From positions 1-9,254 of the forward strand of contig JALHLL010000139.1 of NCBI GenBank assembly GCA_022844575.1: a stretch of 9,254 bases of DNA. The letters run 5' to 3'. Position numbers and translations under genes: made by a program. Position 1 is the first letter of the stretch, and the number at the start of each line of letters is the position of its first letter. This stretch comes from a bacterium. GTDB lineage: Bacteria; Bacteroidota; Ignavibacteria; Kapaibacteriales; UBA961. This document shows positions 1-6,177 of the stretch, in pieces. The notes under the pieces were generated by a model that did no database searches, had not been told where the DNA came from, and was given only the letters and a program-made list of their open reading frames with translations.

Positions 1-10
1 AAAGGATGGG

Positions 11-257
11 AATTGTGAAGAAATAGAATTAAATTCCCCTCTGACAGAGGGGTGGCAGACGAAGTCTGACGGGGTGTCACAAACAAGAATTAACGAAAAA
101 TACAGCCACCCCGCCTACGGCACCCCTCCAGCGGAGGGGAATTGTGAAGAATAAGAATTAAATTCCCCTCTGACAGAGGGGTGGCAGATGAAATCTGACG
201 GGGTGTCACAAACAAGAATTAACGAAAAATACAACCACCCCGTCACTTCGTAACACC
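11..257. repeat. Palindromic repeat array 1 (two 129-bp-period units, second one truncated)
   Basis: Two direct copies with a period of 129 bases (11-139 and 140-257). Each has a left half-element (L: 32-78 and 161-207) and an inverted right half-element (R: 105-143 and 234-257), joined by a 26-base linker that is identical in both copies (79-104, 208-233). L contains hairpins CCCCTCT/AGAGGGG and CAGAY-GAA-RTCTG. R contains GCC-TAC-GGC and CCCCTCC/GGAGGGG. The outer sequences CGGGGTG (end of L) and CACCCCG (start of R) can pair across the linker. The second R stops at 257, losing its CCCCTCC/GGAGGGG hairpin, just upstream of the methyltransferase gene. The half-elements are the same family as those at 5657-6156, but the linker is different. 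No coding potential is seen. Confidence 0.9.
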
Positions 258-280
258 ATTCTTTTCTGCAATTTTGTACT

Positions 281-829
281 ATGAAAAAACTTCTTCATGC
301 AGAAATATTAGAAAAGCGTCTAACGGAAGAACAAATCGCTTCGGTACAAAGACATCCGATCACGCTCATGGTGGATAATATACGCTCATTGTACAATGTC
401 GGTTCTATGTTTCGTACTGCGGACTCCGCTTTACTAAAAGAGATAATACTATGTGGCTATACACCCCATCCGCCGCGTAAAGAAATAGAAAAAACCGCAC
501 TCGGCGCAACAAATACAGTACCATGGCGATACTTTGTACAACCGGAAAAGGCGGTTGAAACTTTACGCACTGAGGGCAATAGAATACTTGCTGTTGAGAT
601 TGCCGAACAACACAGAATGTACGATGAGCTGAAAGCCGACGATTACCCTTTGGTACTTATAGTAGGCAATGAAATAACGGGCATATCCGATAGTGTAATG
701 GCAATGGTTGACGATGTGGTGGAAATACCGATGTATGGCGTAAAACACTCGCTTAATGTAAGCGTGGCGGCAGGCATTGCACTCTATGAGGCAGTACGTG
801 CTTGGCGTTCACTCTCCGAAATCAAATAG
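281..829 (+). CDS. SpoU/TrmH-family RNA 2'-O-methyltransferase
   Basis: Predicted to transfer a methyl group from S-adenosylmethionine to a ribose 2'-OH in tRNA or rRNA in the cytoplasm. The 182 residues carry the three SPOUT motifs of the family: motif 1 at 33-48 (NIRSLYNVGSMFRTAD, with N39 and R45), motif 2 at 126-136 (LIVGNEITGIS, with N130-E131) and motif 3 at 149-170, including SLNVS at 157-161, which forms the knotted SAM-binding site. It is close to a bare catalytic domain. It has no N-terminal L30e-like substrate domain of the RlmB type, so the target (tRNA position or rRNA) cannot be told from sequence. The ATG at 281 has no clear Shine-Dalgarno site. The gene starts 24 bases after a truncated repeat element and lies 53 bases before dcd on the same strand. 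Confidence 0.93.
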   Translation: MKKLLHAEILEKRLTEEQIASVQRHPITLMVDNIRSLYNVGSMFRTADSALLKEIILCGYTPHPPRKEIEKTALGATNTVPWRYFVQPEKAVETLRTEGNRILAVEIAEQHRMYDELKADDYPLVLIVGNEITGISDSVMAMVDDVVEIPMYGVKHSLNVSVAAGIALYEAVRAWRSLSEIK

Positions 830-844
830 TAGCTTTCTCTTGCG

Positions 845-853
845 TATTTTTGC
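845..853 (+). promoter_or_regulatory. Putative Bacteroidetes-type -7 box upstream of dcd
   Basis: TATTTTTGC matches the TAnnTTTG element used by the Bacteroidetes primary sigma factor. It lies about 30 bases before the dcd ATG, in the 53-base gap after the methyltransferase. I see no convincing -33 TTTG box 19-21 bases upstream, so the assignment rests on the -7 match alone. If real, dcd can be transcribed independently of the gene before it. Confidence 0.5.
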
Positions 854-882
854 AGAATGTACATATATATACTCCATAAAAA

Positions 883-1419
883 ATGATACTTACCGATAAA
901 GAAATTTTAGACAATATCGAACGCCGTCGCATAGTAATAGAGCCGTTTAACCGCGAAAAACTCGGTACAAACAGCTATGATGTGCACTTGGGCAAAACCC
1001 TTGCCAAGTATAATGATATATTGCTTTATGCAAAAAAGCATAATCATATCACAACATTCGAAATTCCGGAAGAGGGATATGTACTTGAGCCGCATCATTT
1101 ATACTTGGGTGTAACGGAAGAATATACCGAAACCCATGACCATGTTCCTTTTCTGGAAGGCAAATCAAGTATAGGGCGTTTGGGTATTGATATACATGCA
1201 ACGGCAGGAAAAGGCGATGTCGGCTTTTGCAATTATTGGACATTGGAAATATCCGTAAAACAACATGTACGTGTCTATGCCGGAATGCCTATAGGACAGC
1301 TGATTTATTTTGAAGTACGTGGCGAAATATTAACACCCTATAACACAAAATCATCGGCAAAATATAATGACAAAACCCATATCCCGGTAGAATCCATGAT
1401 GTGGAAGAATTTTAAGTAA
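883..1419 (+). CDS. dcd: dCTP deaminase
   Basis: Deaminates dCTP to dUTP, feeding dUMP and thymidylate synthesis; a cytoplasmic enzyme of the dUTPase-fold trimer family. The 178-residue length is typical. The signature EGKSSIGRLGIDIHATAG (92-109) supplies the Ser and Arg phosphate contacts. E122 in TLEISV is the probable catalytic glutamate (E138 of the E. coli enzyme by motif position). GQLIYFEV (138-145) and the AKYND tail (159-163) fit the nucleotide-binding C-terminus. The segment IHATAGKGDVGFCNYWTLEI is the form I recognise from Bacteroidetes enzymes and differs from the E. coli VTAHRIDPG version. Both substrate-handling motifs are intact. It is followed after 24 bases by an intrinsic terminator, so it ends its transcription unit. 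Confidence 0.95.
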   Translation: MILTDKEILDNIERRRIVIEPFNREKLGTNSYDVHLGKTLAKYNDILLYAKKHNHITTFEIPEEGYVLEPHHLYLGVTEEYTETHDHVPFLEGKSSIGRLGIDIHATAGKGDVGFCNYWTLEISVKQHVRVYAGMPIGQLIYFEVRGEILTPYNTKSSAKYNDKTHIPVESMMWKNFK

Positions 1420-1443
1420 AAAACGGCTTAAAAAGTAATACAT

Positions 1444-1480
1444 AATAGCTCCTTCATGGTTTGAGGGGGCTATTGTTTTT
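1444..1480 (+). terminator. Rho-independent terminator after dcd
   Basis: AATAGCTCCTTC (1444-1455) pairs with 1463-1474 (ending in GGGGGCTATT), with a T-G wobble at T1450-G1468 and another at T1453-G1465. This gives a stem of about 12 pairs closing a 7-base loop. The 3' arm runs into TTGTTTTT (1473-1480). It closes the methyltransferase-dcd unit and insulates the HD-Hsp90 gene from read-through. Confidence 0.85.
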
Positions 1481-1670
1481 ATGTACACATGCCTCACTCT
1501 TCTATCTGAAAAAGTTTGAGGTAGCATGCTAAAGAACAGTATTATAGTTAAAAATTTTTGAGTATTTTGGAATGTTTGCTTCGGGTGATACACATTACAA
1601 CCACTCCTTATGATATCTGCTACAGAATGGTAGTGTGGTGATGTTAAAAATCAAATAATAAAATTTCAAT
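1481..1670. other. AT-rich leader region before the HD-Hsp90 gene
   Basis: About 190 bases without a supported gene. Short inverted matches are visible (CCTCA at 1492-1496 with TGAGG at 1517-1521, and ACCAC/GTGGT at about 1601 and 1635), but none is long enough to call an operator. I could not identify a clear Bacteroidetes promoter here, although the promoter of the 1671 gene should lie within it because a terminator ends at 1480. Confidence 0.4.
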
Positions 1671-4091
1671 ATGGTGGACGACTATAAAAACGAATTTTTA
1701 CCTCAACTTGAACAAAGTAAAATATATACAAGGTTAAAAAGAAACTGTGTTAAAAATGACACTGAAGTTATAGCTTTAGTCAATTTAGCTGTTGCGTATG
1801 CTTACCAAAGAACAAAAACAATTATAAAACACATGGGGGAGTTTACTCTTCACGATAGCGACCATCTTTTCCGAGTTTTGCACTTAATGGAAAGGTTAAT
1901 CCCTGAACAAACAATCAAAAATCTATCAACACCGGAGTTGATGCTTCTTATTATTAGTGCCTTCTTTCACGACATAGGGATGGCTCCGGATGAGAAAGAA
2001 GTTTTAACATGGAAAATGGTTTGGGATTTAGAACCTACGATTGAACCGGAGAACAAAGGTACTTTTCAACAATTTCAGCGTTTTTACGCAACAAAACCTG
2101 AACAAAAAGAAATTATTGAACGGTTGTTAAAACAGGGGAAAAATACTAATGCGGATACAGCAAAAGCATATTTGATAACCGAGTTTATAAGACAAACACA
2201 TGCTGAAAAAGCAAAAGAGGTAATCGCTAAAGATTGGAAAGGAAAAATCGTTTATCGCGATACGGATTTGACGGTTGCTTTAGCACAAATTTGTTACAGT
2301 CATAATGAGGATGCCCTTTCACTACTCGACCTTGAAAAAGATTATTTGTGTTCTCCGAACATTTATGCCTGTTTACCATTAGTCGGAGTAATTTTACGAT
2401 TAGCTGATATTCTAGATTTTGATGCCAAACGCACGCCCGAAATCTTATTCTCCCATCTTTACGTGAGAGACCCTATATCATTATCGGAATGGAATAAGCA
2501 TAGAGCGGTTGCAGCATGGGAAATAAATTCTGAAATAATTCAATTCAGTGCAAGATGTAAACATCCGGCAATTGAAGCATCAATACATAAATTTTGTGAT
2601 TTTATTGATCACGAACTGGGTGTTTGTAATAATGTTATATCCAAACTAAACGAATTCAACAAAAAGAAAAAAAGAAAAATTGAAATCAAATTTCCGTTAA
2701 AGGTAAGTCGGGAAAAAATCAAAACGAAGCAAGATATTGATGGACGACCAATTTATCAATACAGGAATACACAATTCACATTAAGTAAACACCAAGTTAT
2801 TGATTTACTTATGGGAACAAAACTATATGCCAATCCTGAACTTGCATTAAGGGAACTCTTGCAGAACTCTATTGACGCTTGTTTACTCAGGCAAGCACAA
2901 GAAAAAAAATGGGGCAATCTGTATAAACCTGAAATTTCTGTAAGATATTACAGAGATGAACGTGACACAATACTTGAGGTAGAAGATAATGGAACCGGAA
3001 TGGATCAAGATATTATCGACAATTATTACTCGAAAATTGGCACTTCATTCTACAAGTCAACCGACTTTTATAGTTTAAAAGCAGAAACAGAAGCAGAATT
3101 TACGCCGACATCACGGTTTGGTATAGGTATCTTATCATGTTTTATGGTTTCTGATACATTAGTCGTCGATACGAAAAGAGTTTATCGCGAGCATCAATCG
3201 AGCGATGCATTAAATATTACCGTGGAAGGACAAGACAGTATCTTTTGGATTCAGAAAGGAGAACGGAAATCACCGGGTACAACAACAAAACTCATTTTAA
3301 GAAAAGAACAAAACCCCTGGCTTAAAATGAAAGATGAAGAATTTATTCAATCATTGAAGAAGGTAATCCCTAACCCACCTATCAAAGTAAATATTCGCTC
3401 TAATGAACAACTTGAGGTTATAGATGAACGGAGTTTTGAGAACGCAACACTTATAGATTTCACAAAAGGCCATTACTGGGATAATGATGATAATGTTAAA
3501 GTTTTTGATATTAAATTGGATAGAAAAGACGTCGGTATTGTTGGTTTTGCTTCTGTTGCAATTTTAGAAGAAGACGGTTATCCTGTTAATAGTAAAAATA
3601 TGAATGAAGTCAATGTTGAGATTCAGGGTACAAACTATATACTTAGTCGAAGATTGTCGTTTTCAATTAACTGTTTTAACGAATTTTCTGATTCAATTAC
3701 TGTAGATAGTGATGGTGATATATGCAATGAGCATGGGATGACTGATTTATTTAAATCAGGATCAAGATTGTCACTGCATGGAATTGAGGTACCAACTTCT
3801 CTTTTTTCAGATCAGTGGAATACAAAAAAAAATCAACCTGAACTATCATTCCCATTTCCTATATACTTAGTTATTGATATATGTGGTAAAAGAGATTTAG
3901 ATCTTAATTCAGCGAGAACGGAAATTATTCTTAGTGAGAAATGGTATGACCTTGAAGAGCAACTCACTTTTATAATTTGTACCGAAATTTCTAAACAAGT
4001 AACTGAAAAATACTGGGGAATTCTTAAAGAAATATTTCATAAGTCAAGTAATGAAAATTTCTTAAAGGGCTTAAGAAGAGTAGTTAAATGA
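1671..4091 (+). CDS. HD-domain phosphohydrolase fused to an Hsp90-type (GHKL) ATPase
   Basis: An 806-residue predicted cytoplasmic protein with two recognisable parts. Residues about 55-310 form an HD domain with a full metal-binding set: H65 (HDSDH), H100-D101 (FFHDIGMAP), H177, H211 (YSHNED) and D246 (RLADILDF). A lysine-rich linker follows at 330-337 (KKKKRK). Residues about 380-545 are an Hsp90-like ATP-binding domain: N-box E395/N399/D402-A403 (RELLQNSIDA), G1 box D439-N-G-T-G443, KIGTS at 455-459, G2 box RFGIGILSCFMVSD (482-495) and GTTTKL (536-541). The remainder resembles the Hsp90 middle segment, ending with LDLNSARTEI (743-752), which matches the LPLNISRE motif carrying the catalytic arginine; R749 would be that residue. 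Nothing like the long Hsp90 C-terminal dimerisation domain follows. An in-frame TAA 10-12 bases upstream fixes the start near 1671. There is no clear ribosome-binding site. The substrate is unknown. HD-Hsp90-like fusions are known from predicted conflict systems, so a defence role is plausible but inferred. Confidence 0.85.
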   Translation: MVDDYKNEFLPQLEQSKIYTRLKRNCVKNDTEVIALVNLAVAYAYQRTKTIIKHMGEFTLHDSDHLFRVLHLMERLIPEQTIKNLSTPELMLLIISAFFHDIGMAPDEKEVLTWKMVWDLEPTIEPENKGTFQQFQRFYATKPEQKEIIERLLKQGKNTNADTAKAYLITEFIRQTHAEKAKEVIAKDWKGKIVYRDTDLTVALAQICYSHNEDALSLLDLEKDYLCSPNIYACLPLVGVILRLADILDFDAKRTPEILFSHLYVRDPISLSEWNKHRAVAAWEINSEIIQFSARCKHPAIEASIHKFCDFIDHELGVCNNVISKLNEFNKKKKRKIEIKFPLKVSREKIKTKQDIDGRPIYQYRNTQFTLSKHQVIDLLMGTKLYANPELALRELLQNSIDACLLRQAQEKKWGNLYKPEISVRYYRDERDTILEVEDNGTGMDQDIIDNYYSKIGTSFYKSTDFYSLKAETEAEFTPTSRFGIGILSCFMVSDTLVVDTKRVYREHQSSDALNITVEGQDSIFWIQKGERKSPGTTTKLILRKEQNPWLKMKDEEFIQSLKKVIPNPPIKVNIRSNEQLEVIDERSFENATLIDFTKGHYWDNDDNVKVFDIKLDRKDVGIVGFASVAILEEDGYPVNSKNMNEVNVEIQGTNYILSRRLSFSINCFNEFSDSITVDSDGDICNEHGMTDLFKSGSRLSLHGIEVPTSLFSDQWNTKKNQPELSFPFPIYLVIDICGKRDLDLNSARTEIILSEKWYDLEEQLTFIICTEISKQVTEKYWGILKEIFHKSSNENFLKGLRRVVK

Positions 4092-4137
4092 ATCGGGAAC
4101 TCATAAGTACAGCGGACTCAATCACCATATTGTACTC

Positions 4138-4338
4138 TTATTTCTGTTCATCCTCCTTCTTAAACCCATAGGCACAATGGCGGCAACCCGATTTGCAGCA
4201 AAAGCCCCTTTTACGTAATTGTTCACGTGTAAATACTATATATCCCGTTTTGGGGTCTTTATAAAAAGTATGCCCTTTACTACATGCCTCATCATGCAAT
4301 TTCATATAAAGGGCACGATATTCCTTATCGTTCATCAT
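4138..4338 (-). CDS. Small cysteine-rich DUF5522-like protein
   Basis: A 66-residue protein with FCCKSGCRHCAYGF at 46-59. The cysteines C47, C48, C52 and C55 plus H54 look like a metal-binding or iron-sulfur knuckle. Small proteins with this C-C-x-S-G-C-R-H-C-P/A-Y signature are annotated as DUF5522 in Bacteroidetes; their function is not known to me. It lacks a signal peptide and has a basic, hydrophilic body. It lies 10 bases after the FMN reductase stop on the same strand, so the two are probably co-transcribed. An ATG-ATG pair begins the gene, so the start could be one codon later. It converges on the HD-Hsp90 gene, with 46 bases between the two stops. Confidence 0.82.
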   Translation of the reverse strand: MMNDKEYRALYMKLHDEACSKGHTFYKDPKTGYIVFTREQLRKRGFCCKSGCRHCAYGFKKEDEQK

Positions 4339-4348
4339 TATTGCCTAT

Positions 4349-4903
4349 TTATTTGCGCCCTATAAGTTTTATCCAATCAATAAGAGCCGCCACATATTTT
4401 GCCAAAAATTCCTTTGTTTTTTCATCAATCAACATATTATTTTCAAACTTTTGTGCTGCACTCATTACATATACTTCGGGACGATTCATAACATGGGCAT
4501 TAACGGCAAACAGTACATAACGTAAATGTGCCTGCCCGCGTACCCCGCCGAATATGCCGTTGGAAGCACTCAATACACCGACAGGTTTGCCCGAAAAAGG
4601 TGCTGAAGGCGCACGTGATGCCCAATCTATCGCATTTTTTAATACTCCGGGTATCGAATAATTGTATTCCGGCGAAGCGATAAGCACACCGTCGGCAGCG
4701 GCTATGTCTTCCCTAAATGCCTTCACGGATTCGGGAAATCCCTCTGCTTCCATATCGGCATTGTATAAAGGCAAATCGTTTAGTAACAGCTCCTTAAATT
4801 CGATGTCGGGCGGCATAATGCTTTGTACATAATGCAATAATGCCGTATTGTATGAACCCGTGCGCAAACTGCCCGATATACCGACTATTGTAAGTGATGA
4901 CAT
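4349..4903 (-). CDS. NADPH-dependent FMN reductase / flavodoxin-fold quinone reductase family
   Basis: A 184-residue cytoplasmic flavoprotein predicted to reduce FMN, quinones, azo compounds or related electrophiles with NAD(P)H. The N-terminal motif GISGSLRTGSYN (8-19) is the FMN-phosphate loop. SPEYNYSIPGVLKNAIDW (77-94) is the hallmark of the NADPH_dep_FMN_red family and contacts the isoalloxazine ring. GKPVGVLSASNGIFGGVRGQAHLR (105-128) is the next conserved segment. The length is normal and nothing is missing. It heads a probable two-gene operon with the DUF5522-like gene. The 138-base gap to the divergent gene at 5042 must hold promoters for both directions. The physiological substrate cannot be assigned. 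Confidence 0.92.
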   Translation of the reverse strand: MSSLTIVGISGSLRTGSYNTALLHYVQSIMPPDIEFKELLLNDLPLYNADMEAEGFPESVKAFREDIAAADGVLIASPEYNYSIPGVLKNAIDWASRAPSAPFSGKPVGVLSASNGIFGGVRGQAHLRYVLFAVNAHVMNRPEVYVMSAAQKFENNMLIDEKTKEFLAKYVAALIDWIKLIGRK

Positions 4904-5028
4904 AATAATTCCGAGAAAATAGGTTAAACCTTATAGAGCGAAAAAGGACGAATGATGCCTAAGCATAGTACAATTAAACGGATTGTCGTATTTTTCGTCT
5001 AAACAAACAACTTCATTATAGAAAAGAT

Positions 5029-5034
5029 AAGGAG
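5029..5034 (+). promoter_or_regulatory. Shine-Dalgarno site of the 5042 gene
   Basis: AAGGAG lies 7 bases before the ATG at 5042, an unusually good ribosome-binding site for this window, where most starts have none. It supports the chosen start. Confidence 0.75.
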
Positions 5035-5041
5035 AAAGTGA

Positions 5042-5566
5042 ATGAAATCAGTGTTTAGCGCGCTCATAGCCATACTGTTTTTTTTGTGCGTGTCCGAATC
5101 ATCCGCACAGCGCGATCAGTTACAACAACAGGTTTTTACGGAAACGATTAAACATCCTTTTCCTACCGTATGGAAAGCAATACATCGTCTATTGGATGAA
5201 ATGGCTTTGCGTATAGAAAGCGAAAAGAAAACGAATGATAATGCCGAAGGTTTGTTTAAGGGAAATATACGTACCGAGTTTTACATTTTTGCCGAAGGTG
5301 AAGACTCCACCTACGATGTTCTGGAGCGATATGGCGTAACGCCTACCATCCGAGCCGGCAGATGGGTTTCCGGCAGAATCCAGTATAAAATTATTCTGAA
5401 AGAAAATAAGGACGAAACAACCGATATGAAATTAACGGGCGATTTGAGCGGCTTTGAAGGATATGTAACGAATGCAGTGCATTTCTGGAATTCAAACGGT
5501 ATTCTCGAAAAAGACTTTGTTGCTCGTATCCTTAAAAAAGTAGAGGATGTTGCCAAAGAGGAATAA
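5042..5566 (+). CDS. Small exported protein of unknown function
   Basis: 174 residues. Residues 1-22 are a Sec signal peptide (Lys2, hydrophobic core to about V17, cleavage expected after SSA22 before Q23). C16 is not in a lipobox, so it is probably not a lipoprotein. The mature part starts with a Gln-rich stretch, then HPFPTVWKAIHRLLDEM (38-54), a basic helix, and strands such as GRWVSGRIQYKIILKE (106-121) and DMKLTGDLSGFEGYV (128-142), ending in a helix (LEKDFVARILKKVEDVAKE). The order helix-strands-helix, with the xPxxVWxAI opening, recalls START-like or BamC-like folds, but I do not recognise the family. Location would be the periplasm. A consensus ribosome-binding site precedes it and an intrinsic terminator follows it, so it is a monocistronic unit, divergent from the FMN reductase operon. 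Confidence 0.8.
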   Translation: MKSVFSALIAILFFLCVSESSAQRDQLQQQVFTETIKHPFPTVWKAIHRLLDEMALRIESEKKTNDNAEGLFKGNIRTEFYIFAEGEDSTYDVLERYGVTPTIRAGRWVSGRIQYKIILKENKDETTDMKLTGDLSGFEGYVTNAVHFWNSNGILEKDFVARILKKVEDVAKEE

Positions 5567-5591
5567 TCCCCTTTTACATAATTTTCTATTG

Positions 5592-5622
5592 AAAATCCCA
5601 TCTTCTGTATGGGATTTTTTTT
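5592..5622 (+). terminator. Rho-independent terminator after the exported-protein gene
   Basis: AAAATCCCAT (5592-5601) pairs perfectly with ATGGGATTTT (5609-5618) across a 7-base loop and runs into eight T residues (5615-5622). The A-run on the left arm also gives it the shape of a bidirectional terminator. Confidence 0.9.
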
Positions 5623-5656
5623 ACCATAACTCCCTTCCTTAAAGAACAAAGCAGCA

Positions 5657-6156
5657 GGTGTCGTATTTGTCATTATGAACGAAGTGAAGAATCTATTTCG
5701 TGAATAATTTCAGCCACCCCGCCTTCGGCACCCCTCCAGCGGAGGGGAATTTTCTGATTATAGAATTAAATTCCCCTCTAACAGAGGGGTGGCAGATGAA
5801 ATCTGACGGGGTGTCATATCTGTCATTCTGAACAAAGTGAAGAATCTATTTCGTGAATAATACGACCACCCCGCGCTAAAGCGCACCCCTCCTCCGGCGG
5901 AGGGGAATTGTAGGAAAGGAAATTAAATTCCCCTCTAACAGAGGGGTGGCAGATGAAATCTGACGGGGTGTCGTATTTGTCATTCTGAACGGAGTGAAGA
6001 ATCTATTTCGTGAATAATTTCAGCCACCCCGTCACTTCGTGACACCCCTCCAATGGAGGGGAATTGTGGAAAATAAGAAAATAAATTCCCCTCTAACAGA
6101 GGGGTGTCAGATGAAATCTGACGGGGTGGTGTATTTGTCATTCTGATAGAATGTGA
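5657..6156. repeat. Palindromic repeat array 2 (BIME-like, three full units of 153-158 bp plus a partial one)
   Basis: The 611 bases between the convergent genes at 5566 and 6178 are mostly this array. Units start at 5657, 5810 and 5967, with a remnant from 6125. Each unit is linker P (46 bases), right half-element R (5713-5751, 5864-5909, 6023-6065), a 16-18 base spacer, and inverted left half-element L (5769-5815, 5926-5972, 6084-6130). R holds a small variable hairpin and CCCCTCC/GGAGGGG. L holds CCCCTCT-AAC-AGAGGGG and CAGAT-GAA-ATCTG. L and R are inverted versions of one half-element: AATTCCCC opens L and GGGGAATT closes R. The half-elements match those at 11-257. No open reading frame or transposase lies in the array, so any mobility would have to be supplied in trans. 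Confidence 0.9.
5663..6018 (+). repeat. 46-base linker repeat P, three copies inside array 2
   Basis: Copies at 5663-5708, 5816-5861 and 5973-6018 differ at only a few positions. The shared core reads TGTCATT, then TGAAC, then AAGTGAAGAATC followed by TATTTCGTGAATAAT. A fourth copy starts at 6131, is identical for 16 bases (to 6146), then diverges. Each full copy is bracketed by GGGGTGTC on the left and CCACCCC on the right. In array 1 this slot holds an unrelated 26-base linker. Confidence 0.88.
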
Positions 6157-6177
6157 CTAATACAAAAACAAGGTACA

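Noticed and set aside
11..257. Possible CRISPR array from repeated segments near the start
   Set aside because: The copies are 129 bases apart, are strongly palindromic throughout, and the intervening linkers are identical rather than unique, so there are no spacers.
4103..4141. Possible bidirectional terminator between the convergent 4091 and 4138 stops
   Set aside because: ATAAGTACA pairs with TGTACTCTTAT only with a 2-base bulge and a long loop, overlaps the DUF5522-like stop, and lacks a clean T-run.
5311..5673. 120-residue minus-strand open frame overlapping the exported-protein gene
   Set aside because: It lies antisense to a gene with a signal peptide, ribosome-binding site and terminator, and its sequence shows no recognisable domain; it is a shadow frame.
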